A stretch of DNA of 64,000 nucleotides from Micromonospora luteifusca. GTDB lineage: Bacteria > Actinomycetota > Actinomycetes > Mycobacteriales > Micromonosporaceae. Shown one piece after another: positions 47,025 to 55,425 of the stretch (its first letter is position 1; the number at the start of each line of letters is the position of its first letter). Under the pieces are notes generated by a model, which was given only the letters and a program-made list of their open reading frames with translations, was not told where the DNA came from and searched no databases. Both the position numbers and the translations under genes were made by a program. The stretch is taken from NCBI RefSeq assembly GCF_016907275.1, contig NZ_JAFBBP010000001.1:4330001-4394000 (forward strand), read 5' to 3'.

Positions 47025-47924
47025 GTGCAAGGCGTACCGCAAGGTGGGCACGAGGTGAGCCCGGCGGGAACGGCCACGGTGTCGGTGGTCGTACCCACCC
47101 GGAACAGAAGCCAGCTTGCCTACGCGCGCGCGCAGTGGGCCCTGTCGCAGCCTCTTGTAAAGCAGGTGGTCTTCGTCGTCGACGGGAGTATCGACGACAC
47201 GGTGGCCCGGCTGCAGAGTCTCGCTGACCAGGACGCTCGCCTCCAGATCATCGTCAACGAGCGCAACGTCGGTCCGCCGAAGGCCAAGAACATGGGTATC
47301 CGTGCCGCGACGTCGGAGTGGGTCTTCATCATCGACGACGACGACGTGCCCAGCCCGAATCTCATCGCCGAACTCGTCCAAGTCGCCAACGAGGCGGGTG
47401 CTGACGTGGTCGGCGTGCCGTGGTTCAACATCGGCCAGGGGGAGGACGTCGAGGAGCGCATCGCCACGGCACCGAGGTCGCCTGGCGGTCCCAAGCTCGA
47501 ACAGCCGGGCATCTTCCCCGAGTCGGCCTGGGCGGACTGCGTCTGGATGCCCGCCAACGCGCTCTTCCGGCGGTCCGTCTTCGAGGTGACCATGTACGAC
47601 GAGTACTACGCCGGGAACTACTACCGCGAGGAGACGGACTTCTTCGTGTCGGCGGTGCGGGCGGGTCACCGGGTAGTGGTGACGGATCGTGGTTATACGT
47701 ACATCCGCTCCCGTACCGGCGGTGGCATCGAGAAGGCGTCGAAGGCCCGTTACGAGTACTTCGTGATCCGCAACAACTGGTATTTCCTCCGCAAGCATGG
47801 GGCGTGGCTTCGCGCCGAGGGCCTGATCCGCGGCTCCGGTCACGAGCAGCTGTCCCTGATCAGCCGACGGACCAAGCCGTTGGCCCGTGCCGCCGGCCGG
47901 CGCCTCACCCGGTGGGCACGATGA
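47025..47924 (+). CDS. GT2 glycosyltransferase
   Basis: 299 residues, GT-A fold. GTG 47025 has GGAGG at 47015-47019. Seen: VSVVVPTRNRSQLAYARAQW, VVFVVDGSIDDT, NERNVGPPKAKNMGIRAA, and the metal-binding FIIDDDDVPSPN. EETDFFVSAVRAGHRVV gives the catalytic-side acidic pair. The only inverting GT2 enzyme of the locus. Its stop overlaps the next ATG as ATGA. Confidence 0.88.
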   Translation: MQGVPQGGHEVSPAGTATVSVVVPTRNRSQLAYARAQWALSQPLVKQVVFVVDGSIDDTVARLQSLADQDARLQIIVNERNVGPPKAKNMGIRAATSEWVFIIDDDDVPSPNLIAELVQVANEAGADVVGVPWFNIGQGEDVEERIATAPRSPGGPKLEQPGIFPESAWADCVWMPANALFRRSVFEVTMYDEYYAGNYYREETDFFVSAVRAGHRVVVTDRGYTYIRSRTGGGIEKASKARYEYFVIRNNWYFLRKHGAWLRAEGLIRGSGHEQLSLISRRTKPLARAAGRRLTRWAR

Positions 47925-48904
47925 TGAGAGTCGCGGTCGTCAGCCCCAATCCGACGAGCAACTCGGGGGGCGTGGAGCGCTTCTGCCACACCCTCAGCGA
48001 GGTGATCGGGCGGCTCGGAGGTGCGGCGGAGGTTGTCGGCGCCGCTGATCTGGACTCGGTCGCCCACGATCTGGTCATCACGAATGGCATGGTCAGCCGT
48101 CGGTCGTCAGCTCCCCGGATCCACGTCTACCACGGGTGCTGGGTGGACCACGTCCGGCTGGGGACCAGGACGAACGACTACTCGCTGCCGTGGCGGACGC
48201 AGTTCCTGGTCAAGGGTGCCGCAAAGGAGATCTGGGCGGGCGCCAACGCGTACCGGGTGGCCGTGTCGCAGCCGACCGCCGAAGAGGTGGAGCAGTGGTA
48301 CCGCCTCCGGGTTCACCGGGTGATTCCGAACGGGATCGACACCACCACGTTCGTGGTCGGTGATCGCGAAGCCGCCCGCAGCCAACTGGGGGTCTCGCCG
48401 GACGAGAAGCTGGCCCTGTTCATCGGCCGTGCCGAGGCACGCAAGCGAACCGACATTGCGGTCGCTGCCGCATCCCGGGCCGGCTACCGGCTGATGACCG
48501 CCGGTGCGGGCACCGTCGATGGCGCGACCAGCCTGGGCGTGCTGTCCCCGTCGGAGCTGCGCACCTGGATCCTGGCGGTCGACTGTGTGCTCTCGCCGAG
48601 CGACTACGAGGCGTGCTCGCTCGCCATCCTGGAGGCGATGGCCACCGGGACGGCCGTCCTGACCACACGGGTGGGCTATGTCCGCACTCTCATCGAGCAG
48701 GTGCCGGGCTACCGCGATCTGACGGCGGCAGCCGGTGACCTTGACGAGTTCACCCGGGCGCTGACGCTACTCCCGTCCAGGGGGCAGGCGGTCGTGGATG
48801 CCACCGCGTTCGTGCGTGCGGAGAACAGCCTCGATCGCTTTGCCGAACACTGGTCCGCGGCGATCGACGAGGTCATGAAGACGACCGCGGACGGCAGCCG
48901 CTAG
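47921..48904 (+). CDS. GT4 glycosyltransferase
   Basis: 327 residues from ATG 47921, coupled to the GT2 gene. VAVVSPNPTSNSGGVERFCHT at the N-terminus, VIPNGIDTTTF, ALFIGRAEARKRTDIAV and SPSDYEACSLAILEAMATGTA at the donor site. Short for the family in its N-terminal domain. Last plus-strand gene of the locus before the palindromic element. Confidence 0.85.
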   Translation: MMRVAVVSPNPTSNSGGVERFCHTLSEVIGRLGGAAEVVGAADLDSVAHDLVITNGMVSRRSSAPRIHVYHGCWVDHVRLGTRTNDYSLPWRTQFLVKGAAKEIWAGANAYRVAVSQPTAEEVEQWYRLRVHRVIPNGIDTTTFVVGDREAARSQLGVSPDEKLALFIGRAEARKRTDIAVAAASRAGYRLMTAGAGTVDGATSLGVLSPSELRTWILAVDCVLSPSDYEACSLAILEAMATGTAVLTTRVGYVRTLIEQVPGYRDLTAAAGDLDEFTRALTLLPSRGQAVVDATAFVRAENSLDRFAEHWSAAIDEVMKTTADGSR

Positions 48905-48989
48905 ACGAGTAAGCCCTTACCCGGGGGCTCGGGCTGCGGGCGCGGCCGGCGGTGACCGTCGGTCACCGCCGTGAGGGCGGATGCGACAG

Positions 48990-49039
48990 TGAGCGATATA
49001 CCTCAGGGGCATAACTATGACTCTGAGGTATATCGCTCA
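48990..49039. repeat. Long inverted repeat, copy 2 of the 50-bp dispersed element
   Basis: Arms of 17 bases (48990-49006 and 49023-49039) pair perfectly around a 16-base centre GGGCATAACTATGACT. Aligns without gaps to 11991-12040. It lies in the 254-base spacer between convergent genes; nothing else is seen in that spacer. Confidence 0.9.
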
Positions 49040-49158
49040 ACAGCACATCGGCATGGCGGGCCAGCCGAAGCGGATGGCGAGCGCCCACGCGATCGGTAGA
49101 CCGACGGGGTGCGAAAGAAACTGCCCGGCCTGAGGCGGTTGTCGGCGCGGGACGCCGG

Positions 49159-50658
49159 TCAGCGACCGCCGCCGCGGAAGACCTCCGCGATGGTACGCAG
49201 GACGACCTTGATGTCCAGCCAGAGCGACCAGTTCTCGATGTAGTAGTTGTCGAACCGCGCCCGGTCGGAGATCGGCGTGTCGCCACGTAGGCCACTGACC
49301 TGCGCGAGCCCGGTGAGGCCCACCGGAACCCGGTGCCGCATCGCGTAGTTCGGGTACTCCGCCGAGAACTTCTCCACGAAGTACGGCCGCTCCGGGCGCG
49401 GCCCGACCACGCTCATGTCGCCGCGCAGGATGTTCCACAGTTGGGGGAGCTCGTCCAGCGAGGTGCGGCGCATGAACCGACCGATCGGGCCAACCCGCCG
49501 GTCGTTCGCGATCGACCAGTTCGTCTTCGACTCGGTTTCGTCGACCGGGCGCATCGACCGGAACTTGACCACTTTGAACGGCTTCCCGAACCGGCCGATC
49601 CGCTCCTGGTGGAAGAAGATGCCCCGCCCACCGTCGATGAAGGTCGCGATCGCGCACAGCAGCAGCAACGGGCTGAGCAGGAACAGGGCGAGGCTGGCGA
49701 AGACCACGTCGGAAGCCCGCTTGATCGCCCAACGCGGACCGGAGAGCGAGATGTCACCGACCTTCACGATGGGGATCGCGCCGATGTGGTCGGGGTATCC
49801 GCCCTGCGAGCGGGACCCCCAGAGGCGCGGCACTTCCCACAGGTCGCAGCGCGAGCTGCCGGGTCGCAGCAGACTGTCCATCAGTTCCGACTCCGGGCAG
49901 TCCGGGTCGGCGATGACCAGGACCTCGCACTTCAGCACCCGGATGAGCTTCTCCAGGTCGTCGAGGCTGCCGAGGAGGGGAAGCGCCGCGGGGTCCTGCT
50001 GCGCGGTCACGTCCACACAGCCGACGAAGCGCAGCCCGTACTGCGGATAGCGGCGCAGCAACCGGGCCAGTTCCAGGGCGACCGGGCCGCTGCCGATGAT
50101 GATGGCGTTGTGCTCCACCCAACGACGCTTGCGTACCAGGATGGTGAGTGCCCGGCTGAGCGCCCGACCGACGATCACCAGAGTGGCGGAGATGGCGACG
50201 CCACGCATGAAACCGGCGACGTACTCGACCGAGGAGTGGCGTTCCGCGGCGATGATGGCCACCACCGCGGCCGACGCCAGCAGCCGTCCGACGATGCTCG
50301 GCAGTTCGTCCAGGATGCTCACGTGCCGGCGGGCCTGGTAGAGCCCGCCAGCTGCGAAGATGGCCATGGTGAGCCCGGCGTTGACGAGCGTGCCGCGCCA
50401 ATAGTTCTGCGAGATCGCCAGTGGGAAGAGCAGCGCTGCGACGTCGATCGGAATCGTCATCATCCAGGCCCGCAGCAGGCGCGTCCGAGACGACGTCCGG
50501 GACCCGGCGTACGGCAGGACCGCCGTGGTTTCCAGGCCCGGCCGAGGCGTCGGTGCGCTCTTCGGCGCCGGCGAGACCGGGCGCTGGGCCGGGCCTGCCT
50601 GCTCGCCGGGCCATTGAGGTGGTACGTCTGATCGGCTTGCCGTTGAATGACCCGACAT
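49159..50658 (-). CDS. Polyprenyl-phosphate sugar-1-phosphate transferase (EPS priming enzyme)
   Basis: 499 residues from ATG 50658, with AAAGG 7 bases upstream. Residues 1-60 are disordered; about 65-170 hold four helices; about 185-290 form a CoA-binding-like Rossmann domain (AIIIGSGPVALELARLLRR); the C-terminal 200 residues are the bacterial sugar transferase: RASDVVFASLALFLLSPLLLL, KVVKFRSMRPV, RRTSLDELPQLWNILRGDMS and VVGPRPERP. It transfers a hexose-1-phosphate to undecaprenyl phosphate to start each repeat unit. Confidence 0.93.
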   Translation of the reverse strand: MSGHSTASRSDVPPQWPGEQAGPAQRPVSPAPKSAPTPRPGLETTAVLPYAGSRTSSRTRLLRAWMMTIPIDVAALLFPLAISQNYWRGTLVNAGLTMAIFAAGGLYQARRHVSILDELPSIVGRLLASAAVVAIIAAERHSSVEYVAGFMRGVAISATLVIVGRALSRALTILVRKRRWVEHNAIIIGSGPVALELARLLRRYPQYGLRFVGCVDVTAQQDPAALPLLGSLDDLEKLIRVLKCEVLVIADPDCPESELMDSLLRPGSSRCDLWEVPRLWGSRSQGGYPDHIGAIPIVKVGDISLSGPRWAIKRASDVVFASLALFLLSPLLLLCAIATFIDGGRGIFFHQERIGRFGKPFKVVKFRSMRPVDETESKTNWSIANDRRVGPIGRFMRRTSLDELPQLWNILRGDMSVVGPRPERPYFVEKFSAEYPNYAMRHRVPVGLTGLAQVSGLRGDTPISDRARFDNYYIENWSLWLDIKVVLRTIAEVFRGGGR

Positions 50659-50771
50659 GGTCAACCTTTCCCCCGTTAGTCCTTCTGAAGTCGCACATCG
50701 AGCCGAAGGGCGAAGGAAGGATACGACCAGGTCAGAGTCGCCGGTATAGACGAAGGGGCGATTATCGCTGG

Positions 50772-51839
50772 CTACTTTGTCGCGGCGGCAATCTCCTCTA
50801 CCGCGTCTCGGCGAATTGCGTCGAAGACACGTTCCGCTTTCGGCTTGTCGACGAGCACGACGCTCTCGGTGCCCATTCGACCGGTGCCCGTCGTGGGACA
50901 GGTGTAGAAGCCGAGCTGCCCGCTGCGCAGGTGTCGCAGCTGCGATGCCAGGTCCAGCAGGGACATCGACTCGTCTACTGCGACTGCGTTCGCGGTGGCC
51001 CGGATGAACGAGTTCAACTTGGTGGGGCTGCCCAGCGTGCCACCGGAGGCGGCTTTGTCCAGGATCGCCTTGATGACCTGCTGCTGGTGCTTGATCCGGG
51101 TGAAGTCGCCCTCGGCGAACGCATACCGTTCACGGGCGTAGTCCAGTGCCGCGCCACCGTCCATGGTCTGCCGGCCCGCGACGAACTCCCGCCGACCGTC
51201 CGGGTTCAGCGAGTGCTTCGACGTGAAGGCCTTCTCCACGGTGATGTCGATGCCGCCGAGGGCGTCCACGATCTCCTTGAAGCCGGCGAAGTCCACCATC
51301 GCCACGTTGTCGATGCGGACACCGGTGAACTTCTCCAGGGTCTGCACCATGAGCGGAACGCCACCCCACGCGAACGCCGCGTTGATCTTTGCGTCTCGAC
51401 CGCCCCGGCCCTGCGGCGACTTCGGCACGTTGACCCAGCTGTCCCGAGGGATCGAGATGAGCTGGGCGCTCTGCCGGTCCTTCGGAAGGTGGGCCAGGAT
51501 GATGGTGTCGGTCCGGGAGCCCGAGCTGTTCTCCGGATCGCGGGAATCGCTACCGAGAATCATGATGTTCATGGCACCCTGAGCGACGACCTGGGGTCGA
51601 GACTCCTCTGGCACGCCATCGAAGGCGTCGACGCGCTCGATGCCGGAGTTGATCGAACGGAAGTACAACCCTCCGGCGACCATCCCGCCACCGCCGAGCA
51701 GGGCCAGGACCACGAAGGTGATCAAAGCGACCTTTTGCCACCGGGGACGCTTCTTGCGCGCCTTCTTGGTTGGCTCCGATGGCTCCTGCGCCTCGAGGAA
51801 CTGGGTCTCGGGCTCCGCGTACTCCTGGCGATACTGCAT
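50772..51839 (-). CDS. LytR-CpsA-Psr (LCP) family glycopolymer transferase
   Basis: 355 residues. Basic cytoplasmic tail (KKARKKRPRWQK), one membrane span at about 37-58, then the LCP domain: IMILGSDSRDPENSSGSRTD and DTIILAHL, ISIPRDSWVN, INAAFAWGG, DVALGG-like IVDALGGIDITVEKAF and RERYAFAEGDFTRIKHQQQV with conserved Arg and Asp. LCP enzymes move lipid-linked polymers onto peptidoglycan, which fits its place beside the priming enzyme. TAGCAT 6 bases before ATG 51839 suggests a leaderless transcript. Confidence 0.92.
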   Translation of the reverse strand: MQYRQEYAEPETQFLEAQEPSEPTKKARKKRPRWQKVALITFVVLALLGGGGMVAGGLYFRSINSGIERVDAFDGVPEESRPQVVAQGAMNIMILGSDSRDPENSSGSRTDTIILAHLPKDRQSAQLISIPRDSWVNVPKSPQGRGGRDAKINAAFAWGGVPLMVQTLEKFTGVRIDNVAMVDFAGFKEIVDALGGIDITVEKAFTSKHSLNPDGRREFVAGRQTMDGGAALDYARERYAFAEGDFTRIKHQQQVIKAILDKAASGGTLGSPTKLNSFIRATANAVAVDESMSLLDLASQLRHLRSGQLGFYTCPTTGTGRMGTESVVLVDKPKAERVFDAIRRDAVEEIAAATK

Positions 51840-51845
51840 GCCGCG

Positions 51846-51851
51846 ATGCTA
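51846..51851 (-). promoter_or_regulatory. -10 box for a leaderless LCP transcript
   Basis: Reads TAGCAT on the minus strand, 6 bases before ATG 51839. Confidence 0.5.
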
Positions 51852-51957
51852 CTGATTCCGGGTTACAGACATGTACCCCCGTCCGGGTCATCCGGACGTA
51901 CAACCCGACCTAAGACTTCTCCGACGAACGTTGGCGTGAACCTGCTATGAAGCAGCG

Positions 51958-52791
51958 GTGGACGCCAAGCAGTTGCGCCGAGCCATCGCCCGCACTCGAC
52001 TCGCCCCCGTCGCCGCCTTCCCCAAGCGGCTCGCCCGGGTAGCCCGCCACGACGCCAGGGTGCTGGGCATCTCCGCCCGGTGGCTGGTCACCTCCCGCGA
52101 ACATCACAACTACACGTACGAGCTGACCAAGCTCAGCCGCCACCACCTGGCCTGGTTCGTCAGCGTGGTCTGCGACCGGCCGGTGCGGCAGATCCGCGGC
52201 TGGCTCGACGAGATCGAGTCCGACCAGGTGCTGCGGCGACACATCGAACAGGCCACCGTCGCGGCCGCTCGTCGCGGCCTCGCCGACAAGCAGGTCCGCT
52301 ACGCCCGCCGGATCGGCTGGTACGCGATCGTCCGGGCCACCCGACCGGCGCACGTGGTGGAGACCGGCGTCGACAAGGGGTTGGGCACCTGCGTCCTGGC
52401 CGCCGCCCTGCTGCGCAACGCCCAGGAGGGGCACCCCGGCCGGGTCACCTCGCTGGACATCAACCCCGAGGCCGGATACCTCGCCCGGGTCGCACCCTGG
52501 TCCGACGTCGTCGACCTGGTGATCGACGACTCGATCGCCTCGATCGGCGCACTGGACCGCCCGGTCGACCTGTTCCTGCACGACAGCGACCACAGCCGCG
52601 CCCACGAGAAGCGCGAGTTCGACGCCGTCGAGTCGAAGCTCGCCCCCGGCGCGATCCTGCTCACCGACAACGTCACCAGCACCAACGTGCTCGGCGAGCA
52701 CGCCGAGCGCACCGGCCGGCGGTTCCTCGCCTACCGGGAGAGCCCCGCCAACCACTGGTACCCGGGCGATGGGATCGGCGTGGCATGGTGA
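51958..52791 (+). CDS. Class I SAM-dependent methyltransferase
   Basis: 277 residues from GTG 51958. The SAM-binding region is HVVETGVDKGLGTCVLAAAL, VTSLDINPEAGYLA and DLFLHDSDHSRAHEKREFD, the pattern of the methyltransferase-24 (macrocin O-methyltransferase-like) group. An N-terminal helical region of about 110 residues precedes it. It may decorate a sugar of the nearby polysaccharide, but the operon evidence is weak: it is divergent from the LCP gene and the MOSC gene follows by 4 bases. Confidence 0.78.
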   Translation: MDAKQLRRAIARTRLAPVAAFPKRLARVARHDARVLGISARWLVTSREHHNYTYELTKLSRHHLAWFVSVVCDRPVRQIRGWLDEIESDQVLRRHIEQATVAAARRGLADKQVRYARRIGWYAIVRATRPAHVVETGVDKGLGTCVLAAALLRNAQEGHPGRVTSLDINPEAGYLARVAPWSDVVDLVIDDSIASIGALDRPVDLFLHDSDHSRAHEKREFDAVESKLAPGAILLTDNVTSTNVLGEHAERTGRRFLAYRESPANHWYPGDGIGVAW

Positions 52792-52795
52792 CCGG

Positions 52796-53614
52796 GTGCG
52801 ACTGACGTCGATTCACACGTACCCCGTCAAGGGTTGTCACCGGGTCGACCACGACGGTGCGTTCGTGCAGCCGTGGGGCCTGGCGGGCGACCGACGCTGG
52901 ATGGTCGTGGACGCCGACGGCGTCGGCGTCACCCAGCGGGAAACCACGCGGCTGGTCGGTCTGCGTGCCAGCGTGCGCCCCGGGGGCCTGTCGCTGCGCG
53001 CCGACGGGCAGCCCGACCTCGACGTGCCCGAGCCGACCGACGGTGAACCGGTCGGGGTGCGTACCTTCCGTAGTCGCACGGTCCCGGTCCCGGCTCTGCC
53101 GGCCGGTCGCGCCGCCGACGACTGGCTCGGCGCGCTGCTCGGCCGACCGGTCCGACTGGTCTGGCTGGCCCGGCCGACCCGCCACGTGGCCGCCGAGGAC
53201 CGCGAACACGACACCGGCGACCAGGTCAGCTTCGCCGACGCCTACCCGCTGCTGCTGGCGAACGCCGCCTCCCTCGACGTCCTCAACGACTGGCTGGCCG
53301 AGGCGGGGGAGGAGCCGGTGCCGATGACCCGGTTCCGACCCAACCTGGTGGTCGACGGGGCGCCGGCCTGGGCTGAGGACGACTGGGTCGGCCGTTCGCT
53401 GCGCATCGGCGACCTGCCGTTCCGCGCCGCCGGGCCATGCGATCGCTGCGTGGTGACCACAACGGACCAGGAGACCGGGGTACGTGCGAAGGAACCGCTG
53501 CGCACCCTCGGCCGCCACCGCAACGTGAAGCAGAAACTCCTCTTCGGACTGCACCTGGTGCCGCTCGACAGCGGTCAACTGGCGGTGGGGGCACCGATCA
53601 GCATCGCGCCCTGA
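52796..53614 (+). CDS. MOSC domain protein
   Basis: 272 residues from GTG 52796, 4 bases after the methyltransferase stop. N-terminal beta-barrel (TSIHTYPVKGCHRVDHDGAF) and C-terminal MOSC domain with the conserved cysteine in AGPCDRCVVTTTDQETG, as in YcbX and mitochondrial amidoxime reductase. It is expected to carry a molybdenum cofactor and reduce N-hydroxylated compounds. Partner redox protein not in the window. Confidence 0.88.
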   Translation: MRLTSIHTYPVKGCHRVDHDGAFVQPWGLAGDRRWMVVDADGVGVTQRETTRLVGLRASVRPGGLSLRADGQPDLDVPEPTDGEPVGVRTFRSRTVPVPALPAGRAADDWLGALLGRPVRLVWLARPTRHVAAEDREHDTGDQVSFADAYPLLLANAASLDVLNDWLAEAGEEPVPMTRFRPNLVVDGAPAWAEDDWVGRSLRIGDLPFRAAGPCDRCVVTTTDQETGVRAKEPLRTLGRHRNVKQKLLFGLHLVPLDSGQLAVGAPISIAP

Positions 53615-53729
53615 CCGGGATCGTCTTCGGCCTGCGACCGGTACGCGCCGATCACCGTCCGTCGATGCTGTCTTAGCTTTGCCTTAGCCGGCTTGTCCGC
53701 CCGCGCCCGGGTCCGGCAGCATCGCCGTC

Positions 53730-54719
53730 GTGACGGACGGAAGCGCTGTCGACATCGACATCGACCTGGACCATGCTCCCGAGGCCCGGCCCGCATCGTC
53801 GTCCAGCCCGATGCCCTGGCTGGTCGCCACCGGCGTCACCGTTCTCGCGGCGGCACTCGGGCTCACCCTGACCCTGCGGTCCGGCTCCGCCCCGGCCTGC
53901 GCCGCCGGCCGGACACTCGCAGCCGCGCCGCCCACCGGCAACGCCACGCACAGTGGCAAGGCGAGCTTCTACGACTCGAACGGCGCCGGCGGCAACTGCT
54001 CGAACCCCGCCGCCCCGGCCAACCGGCTCTACGTCGCGCTCGGCCCGACGGAATACTCCGCCGGCGCCGCCTGCGGTGGATTTCTCGACGTGACCGGTCC
54101 GAAGGGCACCGTCCGAGTGCTGATCATGGACCAGTGCCCGGAGTGCGCGCCCGGGCACCTCGACCTGTCCCGCGAGGCGTTCGCCCGGATCGCCGACCCG
54201 GTACAGGGCCTCGTCACCGTGACCTACCGGGCGGTGGTCAACCCGCCGCTGCCCGGACCACTCACCTTCCGTATCAAGGAGGGCGCGTCACAGTGGTGGT
54301 TCGCCGTCCGCATCGGTAACCACGGCAACCCACTGCGTTCCGTCGAGGTCCGGCAGGGTGACAGCGGTCCGTGGCGGTCGGCCGCCCGGCAGGACTACAA
54401 CTACTGGCTGATCGCCTCCGGCGCCGGGGCCGGCCCGTTCAGCGTCCGCGTCAGTGACGTGTACGGAAACCGGGCCACCGTGAGCGGCATCCGCATGGCA
54501 CCCGGCCAGGTACAGAACAGTGCGGTCCGGATGTACGCGCGCAACGCCGTCGCAGCCACCCCGCGCCAGTCCGCGACGAGTCGCCCGCCGGCCAACCGTC
54601 CCACCGGTACGCCGACGCCGGCCCGCCGTCCGGTCGAGGTGGCGAGGGCGAGTGCCGCGGCCACCGACACACCGGCCACCCGCCCGGCCGCGGCGAACGC
54701 CCGTTGGTGCGCAGGCTGA
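53730..54719 (+). CDS. Expansin-like secreted protein (EXLX1 type)
   Basis: 329 residues from GTG 53730. A signal anchor at about 29-50 (WLVATGVTVLAAALGLTLTL). Residues about 70-160 are a double-psi beta-barrel: HSGKASFYDSNGAGGNCS and VLIMDQCPECAPGHLDLSRE, which holds the Asp needed in expansins. About 165-265 is a CBM63-like beta-sandwich (ASQWWFAVRIGNHGNPLRSV) with exposed aromatics. The last 65 residues are Pro/Thr/Ala-rich. Expansins loosen cellulose without hydrolysis, in line with the GH12 and PL3 enzymes. Its stop is 4 bases from the convergent GNAT stop. Confidence 0.85.
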   Translation: MTDGSAVDIDIDLDHAPEARPASSSSPMPWLVATGVTVLAAALGLTLTLRSGSAPACAAGRTLAAAPPTGNATHSGKASFYDSNGAGGNCSNPAAPANRLYVALGPTEYSAGAACGGFLDVTGPKGTVRVLIMDQCPECAPGHLDLSREAFARIADPVQGLVTVTYRAVVNPPLPGPLTFRIKEGASQWWFAVRIGNHGNPLRSVEVRQGDSGPWRSAARQDYNYWLIASGAGAGPFSVRVSDVYGNRATVSGIRMAPGQVQNSAVRMYARNAVAATPRQSATSRPPANRPTGTPTPARRPVEVARASAAATDTPATRPAAANARWCAG

Positions 54720-54723
54720 CCGC

Positions 54724-55260
54724 TCAGTCGGCAGGCGTCAGATCGAGCCACATCAGGATCTCGTCCCGGTCGTCGTCGGTCGCCAGTCGCAACGCGCCCG
54801 GCAGGCGGCCGATCTCCCGGTAGCCGAGGCGGCCGTAGAACTTGTCCAACCCCAACCCGTCGCGCACCGTGACGTGCAGCGCCTCGTGGCCGAACTCCCT
54901 ACCGAGCCGGGCCGCCTCCGCCATCAGCGCCGAGCCGTAGCCGGCGCCCTGGGTGTCCGGGTGGACCATCACCCGCTTCAGCACGCACCAGTGCGCCTTG
55001 AGCGGGAACCGGTTGTCACTGAAGATCAGCAGGGCCACCAGCCGGTCGCCGGAGTATCCGACCAGCAGCCGGTCCGGTCCGTCGGCGATACCGGCGAAGG
55101 TCGGGTCGGCGGTGGCCTGGACGTCGGCGGCGGTCACCGGCGGGACGAACCCGACCGCGCCGCCAGCGTTGCTGACATCCGCCCAGAGGTCGACGATCTC
55201 GGCGCGCAGCTGTGGGGTCAGATCGGGGTCGAGGACGAAGCGCAGACTCACGCCCGTCAT
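54724..55260 (-). CDS. GNAT acetyltransferase
   Basis: 178 residues from ATG 55260; GTG 55251 is possible. The acetyl-CoA site is MVHPDTQGAGYGSALMAEAA (Q-x-x-G-x-G/A). The family closing strand LDKFYGRLGYREIGRLPG follows. It transfers an acetyl group to an unknown amine. Frames extending further upstream would run into the tRNA and are not credible. Confidence 0.85.
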   Translation of the reverse strand: MTGVSLRFVLDPDLTPQLRAEIVDLWADVSNAGGAVGFVPPVTAADVQATADPTFAGIADGPDRLLVGYSGDRLVALLIFSDNRFPLKAHWCVLKRVMVHPDTQGAGYGSALMAEAARLGREFGHEALHVTVRDGLGLDKFYGRLGYREIGRLPGALRLATDDDRDEILMWLDLTPAD

Positions 55261-55342
55261 CCTGACTCGGCGACCAGGCCCGCGACCCGTGACAGTGACG
55301 CGCCCGACAACCGCCGCCCGGCAAGTGGTGCTCGTTGACCTG

Positions 55343-55425
55343 TGCGGGAGGGGGGATTCGAACCCCCACGCCCTTTCGGACAATAGGACCTAAACCTATC
55401 GCGGCTGCCGTTACGCCACTCCCGC
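55343..55425 (-). tRNA. tRNA-Leu (anticodon TAG)
   Basis: 83 bases on the minus strand, with discriminator A. Acceptor stem GCGGGAG pairs with CTCCCGC; the anticodon stem ATAGG/CCTAT encloses TTTAGGT (anticodon TAG, reading CUA); a type II variable arm (TGTCCGAAAGGGCG) and a TTCGAAT T-loop follow. CCA is not encoded. Its 5' end overlaps the end of the HNH gene by 15 bases. Confidence 0.95.

Noticed and set aside
55343..55425. tRNA-Leu as the attachment site of an integrated element
   Set aside because: No integrase, no second copy of the tRNA end and no phage or plasmid genes are seen in the flanks; only one HNH gene adjoins.
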